From Candidatus Cloacimonas sp. (GTDB taxonomy: Bacteria > Cloacimonadota > Cloacimonadia > Cloacimonadales > Cloacimonadaceae), in the NCBI GenBank assembly GCA_039680785.1, contig JBDKSF010000026.1:1-64000 (forward strand): a stretch of DNA of 64,000 bases. The letters are read 5' to 3'. The position numbers were made by a program, and so were the translations under genes. Below, in pieces: positions 46,775 through 53,749 of this stretch (within the stretch, counting starts at the first letter, position 1; each line of letters begins with the position of its first letter). The notes below the pieces were generated by a model. The model was given only the letters and a program-made list of their open reading frames with translations. It had not been told where the DNA came from and did not search any database.

Positions 46775-47056
46775 ATGAGCAGAGACGAATTAGTAAAAAA
46801 GATCGCAGCAAGTGCTGGCATTTCTCAAAAAGTTGCCAGTTTAGCCCTCAATGCATTTTTAGAGGGCGTAACCGACACTCTTAAAAAGGGTGGAAAAGTT
46901 ACATTGGTCGGTTTTGGATCATTTAGTGTTGCCCATCGTAAAGCACGCAATGGCATCAACCCCAAAACCAAGAAACCTTTGAAGATTCCGGCACGCAAAG
47001 TTCCGGTTTTCAAAGCTGGTAAAAAACTTAAAGAAGCTGTGAAAAAAGCCAAATAG
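46775..47056 (+). CDS. HU-family DNA-binding protein
   Basis: Ninety-three residues with the full HU/IHF pattern: DELVKKIAASAGISQKVAS, LVGFGSFSVAHRKARNGINP with the DNA-binding arm (as VGFGSFSVAHRKARNGINP), and VPVFKAGKKLKEAV with the conserved FKAGK. The arm tip, KTKKPLKIP, is normal. HU bends and packages DNA. It has its own promoter and a strong terminator, so it is a single-gene unit with high expected expression. Confidence 0.95.
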   Translation: MSRDELVKKIAASAGISQKVASLALNAFLEGVTDTLKKGGKVTLVGFGSFSVAHRKARNGINPKTKKPLKIPARKVPVFKAGKKLKEAVKKAK

Positions 47057-47075
47057 TTAAATTCCTTTACAGCTT

Positions 47076-47110
47076 GGGCAGAGAGCAAATTTGTTTTCTG
47101 CCCTTTTTTT
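47076..47110 (+). terminator. Rho-independent terminator of the HU gene
   Basis: GGGCAGA (47076-47082) and TCTGCCC (47097-47103) form a 7-bp stem, with further pairing of CAAATTTG in the loop, followed by seven Ts. It lies 20 bases past the HU stop. Confidence 0.92.
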
Positions 47111-47329
47111 ATCTAAGACCTTTAGCGGGTGTTTTTGCAGTTCGAAGAATTCCGACTTTTTCAAACTAAGAAAAGCACTCTGGCTAATCTTATCTTTATC
47201 TTTACGGGTGACAAATCCATTTTTGTCACCCCCTATATAATGTAAGACACATTTTAGGCAGATCTTTTCTGCTTGACTGTAAAGTAACTATATTTCATAA
47301 TGTCAATAATGAAAACGGGAGCAAAGAAT

Positions 47330-48562
47330 ATGCTTGGAAATGACGATCTCAAACCGAAAAGTAAGGGTCTAAGCCATAGAATTATCTCCTTTTTCAGTAT
47401 CAATAGCAGTATGCTGGGAATGTTGATAATGGTAATTTTGGTGGGAATGGGCGAAAAAATGGCAGAGCGTTTTCTGCCTTTATATCTGATAGCGATGGGG
47501 GGAACTCCCATCATCATTGGTTTACTGAATGGTATGGATAATTTGCTTAGTGCCTTATATTCATATCCGGGCGGTTGGTTGGCTGAAAAAATCGGTTATA
47601 AGAAAGCCCTTTCTGTTTTCAATCTGATGGCTATGTTTGGTTATTTAATCGTGATTATATTTCCTTCTTGGATAGCCGTTTTGGTGGGGGCTGTCTTTTT
47701 TATTTCCTGGACGGCTATTTCCCTGCCTGCAACGATGAGTTTAATTTCTTCCGTAGTTCCGGTGAATCGCCGTTCTATGGGAATTTCGATGAATTCCATT
47801 GTAAAACGCATTCCTATGTCATTAGGTCCAATTTTGGGTGGAGCTCTTATTTTGCGTTATGGAAGAATTCAAGGCGTCCGTTATGCTTTTATCGTTGCTT
47901 TTATTTTGGCGGGCGTAGCTTTATTGGTTCAAAGTAAATTTATCAATGAACAACCGCAAAAAGAGAAGACAGAAGTTAGTAAAGGTTCCCGTCGCTTTTC
48001 TGCCAATTTGCGTCATTTGCTTGTATCCGATATCTTAGTCCGTTTTTGCGAACAGATTCCTTATGCCTTTGTAGTGGTTTGGGTAGTGGAAAATAATCAC
48101 ATTAATGAATTGCAATTTGGAATTTTAACCACCATAGAAATGATAACCGCTATGCTGATTTACATTCCGGTTGCCTATCTTGCTGATCGTAGCACCCGTA
48201 AACCTTATGTAGCTATAACTTTTGCTAATTTTACCCTTTTCCCGCTCGTTTTGTTCTTTTGTCATAATTTTGCCGCTATGGTAGTTGCCTTTATCATTCG
48301 GGGCTTGAAAGAATTCGGAGAACCCACTCGTAAGGCATTGATTATGGATATGGCTCCCGAAAATGCCAAAGCATCCACCTTTGGAACCTATTATCTCATC
48401 CGCGATGTGATTGTTTCTATTGCTGCTTTCGGGGGCGCTTTTCTCTGGCAAAAAAGTCCCCAATTAAATTTCCTCACTGCTTCCGTTTGCGGTTTGTTGG
48501 GAACTTTTTACTTTATCATTAAGGTCAAGCCGCAAAAAGTTTGCCAACCCGAAACTGCCTGA
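47330..48562 (+). CDS. MFS-family transporter
   Basis: The protein (410 residues from this start) has about twelve hydrophobic helices in two halves, with a longer loop in the middle (QPQKEKTEVSKGSRRFS). The motif between helices 2 and 3 is GGWLAEKIGYKKAL, the usual MFS A-motif, and the second half has DRSTRKPYVAI in the matching place. It exports or imports a small molecule that cannot be named. GGGAG at 47317-47321 fits the ATG at 47330; earlier in-frame ATGs at 47300 and 47309 lack a ribosome binding site. It has no operon partner. Confidence 0.88.
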   Translation: MLGNDDLKPKSKGLSHRIISFFSINSSMLGMLIMVILVGMGEKMAERFLPLYLIAMGGTPIIIGLLNGMDNLLSALYSYPGGWLAEKIGYKKALSVFNLMAMFGYLIVIIFPSWIAVLVGAVFFISWTAISLPATMSLISSVVPVNRRSMGISMNSIVKRIPMSLGPILGGALILRYGRIQGVRYAFIVAFILAGVALLVQSKFINEQPQKEKTEVSKGSRRFSANLRHLLVSDILVRFCEQIPYAFVVVWVVENNHINELQFGILTTIEMITAMLIYIPVAYLADRSTRKPYVAITFANFTLFPLVLFFCHNFAAMVVAFIIRGLKEFGEPTRKALIMDMAPENAKASTFGTYYLIRDVIVSIAAFGGAFLWQKSPQLNFLTASVCGLLGTFYFIIKVKPQKVCQPETA

Positions 48563-48574
48563 ATTAGATAATTA

Positions 48575-48676
48575 CCTCTCACAGATTTCACAGATAACAC
48601 AGATGAAAATTTCACGCAGATAACGCAGATTTGAATAGGTAAGGGATGAACAGGATTTATGGGATTTTGGGGATTT
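48575..48676. repeat. CACAGAT/CGCAGAT dispersed repeat, copy A
   Basis: It opens with tandem 9-bp units (CACAGATTT, CACAGATAA, CACAGATGA, then CGCAGATAA and CGCAGATTT) and closes with a GAATAGGTAAGGGATGAACA-to-GGGGATTT tail. Its first 26 and last 44 bases are identical to those of copy C at 49103. No protein is encoded; the repeats read as SQISQ-like strings in some frames. Confidence 0.85.
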
Positions 48677-48697
48677 ATTGATAAGCCACCGAATAGG

Positions 48698-48773
48698 TCT
48701 CACGCAGATTACGCAGATTTCGCAGATTTTAATAGGAAAGGGTTGAACAGGATTTATGGGAGTTATAGGATTT
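48698..48773. repeat. CACAGAT/CGCAGAT dispersed repeat, copy B
   Basis: A shorter, diverged copy: TCTCACGCAGATTACGCAGA with CGCAGATTT units, then TAATAGGAAAGGGTTGAACA and a matching GGATTTATGGGAG tail. It lacks the CACAGAT units of copies A and C. Confidence 0.8.
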
Positions 48774-48783
48774 CGAAAAAAAA

Positions 48784-48896
48784 GTTCCGATAGGAACGAT
48801 ACATACTAACGACGGGTTTTAACCCGGCGCATTGAGTATCCTTTATATAAGTCCCAGCGGGACGACAGATAATTGCAACGGGTTTTAACCCGGCGC
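48784..48896. repeat. Two tandem copies of an ACGGGTTTTAACCCGGCGC hairpin unit
   Basis: The 19-base string is exact at 48812-48830 and 48878-48896, 66 bases apart. Each is preceded by a GGAACGA/GGGACGA stretch (48784 and 48851) that also matches. Each folds as GGGTT/AACCC. It looks like a REP-type palindromic repeat. Confidence 0.75.
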
Positions 48897-49102
48897 TAAA
48901 ATATAGGAGGGTTGACTTCCTCGTCAACCACAACAAACAAACTCTCAAGCAATCCTAAAAATTTCGTGGAAACTGCATAATTTGGTTGTCAGGGGAACGA
49001 CGAGGAATTCGTTCTTCCTTTAAAAAAAAGTACCTTTTGCGGCGCTACAGCGAGCGCCGGTACAAAAATCACATTGAACCAGTGGACGCCGTTCCTGTTT
49101 TT

Positions 49103-49223
49103 CCTCTCACAGATTTCACAGATAACACGGATAAAGATCTCACGCAAATTTCGCAGATTTCACAGATGACACAGATTTGAATAGGTAAGGGATGAACAGG
49201 ATTTATGGGATTTTGGGGATTTT
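49103..49223. repeat. CACAGAT/CGCAGAT dispersed repeat, copy C
   Basis: It shares its start and its 44-base tail with copy A but has a different middle, with an extra CACAGATGACACAGATTT run. The variable middle with fixed ends suggests unit gain and loss by slippage or recombination. Confidence 0.8.
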
Positions 49224-49388
49224 AGATGATAATTTGTTAACTTGGTTTTCTGATTATTATATATGGAAACGGAACTTTGAGATGCACCAGTTTTGGCAAC
49301 GGAAAAAGAATCAAAAGCAAAGATAAAATTGACAGGAATTATCTAATTAAGTAACTTGAATACAGCTTAATAATTTGAGGTTGTGATT

Positions 49389-49573
49389 AACCTCAAGACC
49401 TCTCGACCCCAAGACCTCCAGACCTCTCGACCTCCAGACCTCTCGACCCCCAGACCTCTCGACCTCAAGACCTCTCGACCTCCAGACCTCTCGACCCCAA
49501 GACCTCTCGACTTCCAGACCTCAAGACCTCCAGACCCTCCAGACCTCTCGACTTCCAGACCCCTCGACCCCAA
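49389..49573. repeat. 8-bp GACCTCNN satellite, 23 units
   Basis: The array is 23 successive units of GACCTCTC, GACCTCCA, GACCTCAA, GACCCCAA and close variants. All are 8 bp except the 19th (GACCCTCCA, 9 bp), which exactly accounts for the 185 bp. The last two bases of each unit vary in a non-random way, TC alternating with CA or AA. Both strands are open in some frames (TSRPPDL-type strings), but these have no ribosome binding site and are not genes. Confidence 0.92.
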
Positions 49574-49612
49574 AACAATAATCCGATACTCGCTTCATCA
49601 TCTGATAGCAAA

Positions 49613-49680
49613 GTAACAATCACCTAACACTTCAGTAATGATATTAGAGCAGTGTTACTTCAGTGTAAGAGAATTGTTAC
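49613..49680. repeat. Mirrored 11-bp repeat element, copy 3 (six units)
   Basis: Units GTAACAATCAC, CTAACACTTCA and GTAATGATATT (49613-49645), spacer AG (49646-49647), then AGCAGTGTTAC, TTCAGTGTAAG and AGAATTGTTAC (49648-49680). Same 68-bp length, spacing and symmetry as copy 2 at 27284, with different bases between the cores. Confidence 0.75.
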
Positions 49681-49828
49681 ATAATGCACTAAGGGACAAG
49701 AAATTATGAGTAGGCAAGCAAAGATGACAAAAGATAGGGCAGACCTGCTTAGCAATACCAGTTATAATAACCAAAGAATAAATCTGCAATCTGTTCTGCT
49801 TCAATTGAATAAACCGTATTTTGGGCAT

Positions 49829-49860
49829 AAAAAAACCCGTCGGTTTAGATTGCCGACGGG
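49829..49860 (-). terminator. Rho-independent terminator of the Omp28-like protein gene
   Basis: CCCGTCGG (49836-49843), a 9-base loop, and CCGACGGG (49853-49860) form a perfect 8-bp stem. On the minus strand it is followed by seven Ts (49829-49835). It lies 36 bases past the stop of the gene at 49897. Confidence 0.95.
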
Positions 49861-49896
49861 AATTACTCTAATGATTATTTATACTTAGTTTTAGGA

Positions 49897-51789
49897 TTAT
49901 TTAACGATTACCAGTTTTCCGTTTTGGCTTGTCCCTTCGCTAATTACTCTATAGAGGTAAATACCGGTGGGGACAGGTTTGGATAAAGTGTCCAAAGCAT
50001 TCCAGGTTAATTTTGCTGAACCGTTTTGATCAATAACTGAATTAATGCGTTGAATAAGTTGTCCTTTCAGGTTAAAAATTTCCACGGTAAGAGGTCTATT
50101 GGCTTTTCCCGAAATTTGGAAAGTGGTATTTGCTTTTAAGGGATTGGGATATACATTTACACTTGCCAAAGCAGGCGCAAGTTCATCGCTAACTGGAACA
50201 TTGATAACAATGGAAACGATTTCGGAAGGGTTGGAATATTGCAGTGGATTGCTAAAAATAGAGCTGATCCAGTATTCATAAGTTCCATCTGGAAGGTCGC
50301 TATCCAAGTATTCAAGAGTATTCGGATTCATAATATTTTGTAAAACAGAGTTGTTGCGAACCAAGCAATAGCCGATAAAACCTCTGTTGTCAAAGTGATT
50401 TGGTTTTGCCCATTGCAAGCGAATGGAATTGGGAGGAACAAGAGTTCCCGTAAAGTTTTGGGGATAAGGCAATTCTTCAATGGGTAAAGTGGGTGCACTA
50501 AGCACGGCAGTTCCCGGCATACCATATTGATCTACAGGGGTTACGCGGCAAGCAAGCGACCAGCCAAGATCTGCAATTGCAATAGTATAGGTCTGCCCTG
50601 TAGCATTTTCAATGGGTACAGGTTGATTATTGATCATCTGCATCCATTGAAATTGAGTTGCACCTTCCGTGTTACCATCGGGATCAGAAAATTCGTAATT
50701 TGCGGTTAAAGTTTGGTAAATGACCGGAGGACCGTCCAAATGAACATTATTGGCAACTGGAGCAGCATTGTTAAATCCTGTTCCCGTAAGAGGAATTTGC
50801 ACCTGAGGATATCCACCTAAATTACTGTTGATGGTTAAAGTTCCAGTATAATCAGTTGCTGCTTCTGGGGCAAATTCTACGGTGACTGTAAATGATTGAT
50901 AGGGAGGGATCGTAAAAGTGGCAGGTTCGGGAGTAAAAACAGGATTGGAAGAAGTGACAGTTCCATTCACTTCATATTCAAAGAAGTTATTCAGGTCTAT
51001 ATTTAGATTGGTGTGCCCGCTCACATAAGTATCAGGGAAATTAAGTTCGGTAGCGGAAACAGGATTCACTCCCACCAGGCCGGGTAAAGAATACTTAACA
51101 CTTTGCAGAATTTCTTTGGTTGAGTTATTTTGCAGGAAGAGCACTGCTTCACAAGTGTTTATATTCCAGGCAGGGTTATAAGTTCCCGATAACTCATAGG
51201 TCTGCTGTTCACCTGTGGCAAGATTTACTGCTGTTCCATTTTGATTAGGCATCATCAAACGATTTACAAAATTAAGATGCGTCATTCCCTGCCAGGAAAA
51301 TTCAATGTTGGATTGAGTAATGACACAATGTAACAGGACATTGGTATTCGTATCGGCTTCCGGTTTGGCAACCGTGGCAGAAATATTTAAAGTGTTACCT
51401 GTAAGAGAACCGGTTGCGGAAATAGTATATTTAGAAGCAACTCCAATGCGGGCATTTACCTTTGTAAGATACTGGCTATACATCGATTGAGTATGATTGC
51501 CTCCTTCCACTGGACTTAATCCATCAAAATAAGCGGTGGGAACTCCACTAATGTTGTAATAGGTATTGCGTGCATTAGAGTAAGTGTTAGCGAAAGTATC
51601 GCCAGTATGATTTTCGATGATCGCTACCGGTTGATCGTTCGCTATTAAATCATCGGCTCCCATAGCCGCTCCGGGACAATAAGTACACCAAGTTCCAGTA
51701 GCTATTTCTACTACTACCAGATTGCGGGGAACTGCAAAGGCAAATAGCAGAACACCCGTAAATATGAGGGTTAGCAAGGTTTTTTTCAT
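49897..51789 (-). CDS. Secreted Omp28/thioredoxin-like protein with type IX sorting domain
   Basis: The 630-residue protein has a signal peptide (MKKTLLTLIFTGVLLFAFA), then an Omp28-like thioredoxin domain with GTWCTYCPGA (C35 and C38). From about 260 come an HYDIN/ASPM-type Ig module (YVSGHTNLNIDLNNF to GTLTINSNLGGYP), a further beta module and an Fn3-like module (about 445-535), and at the end a sorting domain (VNVYPNPLKANTTF, LTVEIFNLKGQLIQRI, TGIYLYRVISEG). It should be exported and anchored on the cell surface; the CxxC suggests a redox or chaperone role there. A strong terminator follows. Confidence 0.83.
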   Translation of the reverse strand: MKKTLLTLIFTGVLLFAFAVPRNLVVVEIATGTWCTYCPGAAMGADDLIANDQPVAIIENHTGDTFANTYSNARNTYYNISGVPTAYFDGLSPVEGGNHTQSMYSQYLTKVNARIGVASKYTISATGSLTGNTLNISATVAKPEADTNTNVLLHCVITQSNIEFSWQGMTHLNFVNRLMMPNQNGTAVNLATGEQQTYELSGTYNPAWNINTCEAVLFLQNNSTKEILQSVKYSLPGLVGVNPVSATELNFPDTYVSGHTNLNIDLNNFFEYEVNGTVTSSNPVFTPEPATFTIPPYQSFTVTVEFAPEAATDYTGTLTINSNLGGYPQVQIPLTGTGFNNAAPVANNVHLDGPPVIYQTLTANYEFSDPDGNTEGATQFQWMQMINNQPVPIENATGQTYTIAIADLGWSLACRVTPVDQYGMPGTAVLSAPTLPIEELPYPQNFTGTLVPPNSIRLQWAKPNHFDNRGFIGYCLVRNNSVLQNIMNPNTLEYLDSDLPDGTYEYWISSIFSNPLQYSNPSEIVSIVINVPVSDELAPALASVNVYPNPLKANTTFQISGKANRPLTVEIFNLKGQLIQRINSVIDQNGSAKLTWNALDTLSKPVPTGIYLYRVISEGTSQNGKLVIVK

Positions 51790-51828
51790 TAGTACTCCTT
51801 ATGTTTTCGTTTATATTAGTTTGTTGGT

Positions 51829-52980
51829 CTATCCTTTCCAAGGTAGCAAATATGCTTTAATTTCTTCATTGTAATAACGGTCTGTCATAGTGGCGATAAA
51901 ATCGCGCACTTGTTCAGGAGGCGAAAAATGCTCCAAATATTCGGGGCGTTTGTGATCAAGAAAATGTTTGAAAATCTTGGATTCCCGATTGTTCTCTCTG
52001 ATGTCATTTAAGTAAATGTCAAAGAGAATTGGCATAGTTCGGTAAATTATGGAATTGGATTTTTTCACATTTTCATCGGTGTATATTCTTTTGTAATTGA
52101 ATTTTTTCAGCGCTAAGAGGTGTTTACTGGTTTCAGTATCGAAAGCGACAAAATTTTCATCATAACTGTTTGTAATCACGCTTTTTATAAGAGTATCGAT
52201 TATCTGACTATTAGTGTTTCCCAAATAAGCTGCTTGCTCAATTGGAAGCTCCTCTCGACGCAATATATTAAAACGAATGGCATCCTCAATATCCTGTCCG
52301 ATATAGGCAATGGTATCCGTAATGCGAACTACGCAGCCCTCTAAAGTGGAGGGCATAGAATCTAAATTTTTACCGGATTTTTTGGCTGCGATATAATTTT
52401 GGATATCTGTTTCTGATTTTTTTGCATCGGGAATCAAACGAGTATTATGAACCTCTCCATCGTGAGAAATAATACCATCCCTCACTTGAAAAGTAAGATT
52501 CAATCCTTTTCCTTTGCGGGAAATGTGATCCACTATGTGTAAGCTTTCAATGTTATGATGAAACTGACCGATGTCATTTTGTTCGCAACAACGAGATAAA
52601 GCATTTTCACCATCATGACCAAAAGGGCAATGCCCAAGATCGTGCCCTAAAGCGATTGCCTCAATAAGCTCGGTATTTAGCTTTAAGTATTTTCCTATGG
52701 TGCGGGATATCTGAGAAACATAGGCAATATGTAAATTGCGATTGGTCATCTCCTCATCAATCATATTGGTGAAAGAAATAACTTGGGTCTTGCCATGATA
52801 ACGACGATACGCTCCACTATATAAAATTCTATCTCTATCAACCGCAAATTGAGAACGCATAATATCCGGTTCCTCTTTTTTGGTTCGCCAAGAGTTGGAA
52901 TCGTAAAATGCATATTTGCCTAAACTGCTTTCGTGCTCTGCTCTTATCTCATTGAAAATAGCGGTCAATTTATCATTCAT
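51829..52980 (-). CDS. dgt: dGTP triphosphohydrolase (dGTPase, HD family)
   Basis: The 383-residue protein has the dGTPase HD signature: H84 in RNLHIAYVSQISR, H113-D114 in ALGHDLGHCPFGHDGE, and D258 or nearby as the fourth ligand (RITDTIAYIGQDIEDAI gives D in TDTI). The YRRYHGKTQV stretch at 59-68 is typical of the family (RLxxKTQV). It splits dGTP into deoxyguanosine and triphosphate and so balances dNTP pools. It stands alone, 40 bases upstream of the Omp28-like gene. The numbering of the fourth metal ligand is approximate. Confidence 0.93.
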   Translation of the reverse strand: MNDKLTAIFNEIRAEHESSLGKYAFYDSNSWRTKKEEPDIMRSQFAVDRDRILYSGAYRRYHGKTQVISFTNMIDEEMTNRNLHIAYVSQISRTIGKYLKLNTELIEAIALGHDLGHCPFGHDGENALSRCCEQNDIGQFHHNIESLHIVDHISRKGKGLNLTFQVRDGIISHDGEVHNTRLIPDAKKSETDIQNYIAAKKSGKNLDSMPSTLEGCVVRITDTIAYIGQDIEDAIRFNILRREELPIEQAAYLGNTNSQIIDTLIKSVITNSYDENFVAFDTETSKHLLALKKFNYKRIYTDENVKKSNSIIYRTMPILFDIYLNDIRENNRESKIFKHFLDHKRPEYLEHFSPPEQVRDFIATMTDRYYNEEIKAYLLPWKG

Positions 52981-53338
52981 TATCTGCTCCTTATTGATAT
53001 ATTATTTCAGTTGGAGATAATGTCAAGCATAACTTACATTTTTTGTTCCGTTATTGAAGATAAAAGTGATTAGTTAGAAGAGAGCAAAAAGGATTGGAGC
53101 AGCAATTTTTGTTTTATGAGAAGATTTTGGACGAACTCTTCGTTTCTTATGTAGCTTTTATCTTTATAACGGCTCTTTCGTCTCAAGTAATTTTTTTTAA
53201 ACAGCAAATCAATTTAAAGTGATTTTAATTTCCCTTTCACTTTTAAAATGTTTCTTTATTTTGGTGAAAAAAACATTGACAGTAAAACCTCGGCAATAAT
53301 TATGAGCTTGTAGGAAATACTTTATAAAGGTGGAGAAT
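52981..53338. other. Divergent spacer between dgt and the small hypothetical gene
   Basis: No gene. TTGACA at 53276-53281 with TTATGA at 53300-53305 (18-base spacing) is a plausible promoter for the gene at 53339. A GGTGGAG at 53329-53335 is its ribosome binding site. No clear promoter for dgt was found on the other strand. Confidence 0.5.
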
Positions 53339-53599
53339 ATGCTCTACACATTGCCAGATGGCAAAAAATTGGATTTCGCGAGGGTGGAAAGTATTTCTAA
53401 GATTAGGGATTACGGGCAGGCAGAAAATATAGTTGAGAAACAGCATATTGGTTTTGCGATTCACTTAAAAAATAAGGAAACCATTGAAGTGAAAGAGACC
53501 TATCATTATAGTGACTGGGCTGAGGCAAAACTTCGTTTAAATAAGATAAGAAATGACATCATTAGCGAATGGGAAAAATACAAAACAGAAATAAAGTAA
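53339..53599 (+). CDS. Small hypothetical protein
   Basis: Eighty-six residues from the ATG at 53339, which has GGTGGAG 3-9 bases upstream; a GTG at 53330 in the same frame is less likely. No family is recognised. The middle (FAIHLKNKETIEVKETYHYSDWAEAK) has alternating strands and the end is a charged helix (LRLNKIRNDIISEWEKYK). There is no signal peptide or membrane segment, so it should be cytoplasmic. A candidate promoter lies upstream. It stands alone between dgt and the large lipoprotein gene, convergent with the latter. Confidence 0.7.
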   Translation: MLYTLPDGKKLDFARVESISKIRDYGQAENIVEKQHIGFAIHLKNKETIEVKETYHYSDWAEAKLRLNKIRNDIISEWEKYKTEIK

Positions 53600-53627
53600 A
53601 TTAGCCATTATTTTTAGCGCAAATAAA

Positions 53628-53749
53628 AACTCGGTTATCTGGAAAACGATCTTCGCATCGTCATCCTGACAACCGAGTTCTGAAGTTCCTACCGAATTAT
53701 AGGTAACTATTTAAAACACTTTTGGGAAGGAGGATTGGAATCCTCCTTC
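53628..53749. terminator. Two hairpins between convergent genes
   Basis: AACTCGGTT (53628-53636) and AACCGAGTT (53671-53679) are exact inverted copies with an inner ACGAT/ATCGT pair; on the minus strand they are followed by TTTTTATTT, as a terminator for the lipoprotein gene would be. A second, tight hairpin GAAGGAGGATT gg AATCCTCCTTC (53726-53749) overlaps the lipoprotein stop codon and belongs to the dispersed repeat family seen at 36898. Confidence 0.6.

Larger units (their letters stand above)
48563..49896. other. Gene-free 1.3-kb repeat island
   Basis: The stretch between the MFS gene (+) and the secreted protein gene (-) holds no supported gene. It contains three copies of a CACAGAT/CGCAGAT repeat (48575-48676, 48698-48773, 49103-49223), two copies of an ACGGGTTTTAACCCGGCGC hairpin (48812-48830 and 48878-48896), an 8-bp satellite (49389-49573), a mirrored 11-bp element (49613-49680) and a terminator (49829-49860), each listed separately. 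Open frames in it are translations of the repeats. Confidence 0.85.

Noticed and set aside
48763-49180. Open frames in the repeat island on both strands
   Set aside because: They are translations of repeats (GLKPV, TQISQISQ strings), start without ribosome binding sites and have no non-repeat core.
48575-49223. CRISPR or IS element
   Set aside because: Repeats are short tandem units with no spacers and no transposase or terminal inverted repeats.
49389-49573. CRISPR array
   Set aside because: Units are 8 bp with no spacers of 25-45 bp and no cas genes nearby.
49383-49616. Open frames TSRPPDL / GGSRGLEVW across the 8-bp satellite
   Set aside because: Both strands are open only because the unit lacks stop codons; an 8-bp period cannot keep a protein repeat without also shifting frame.
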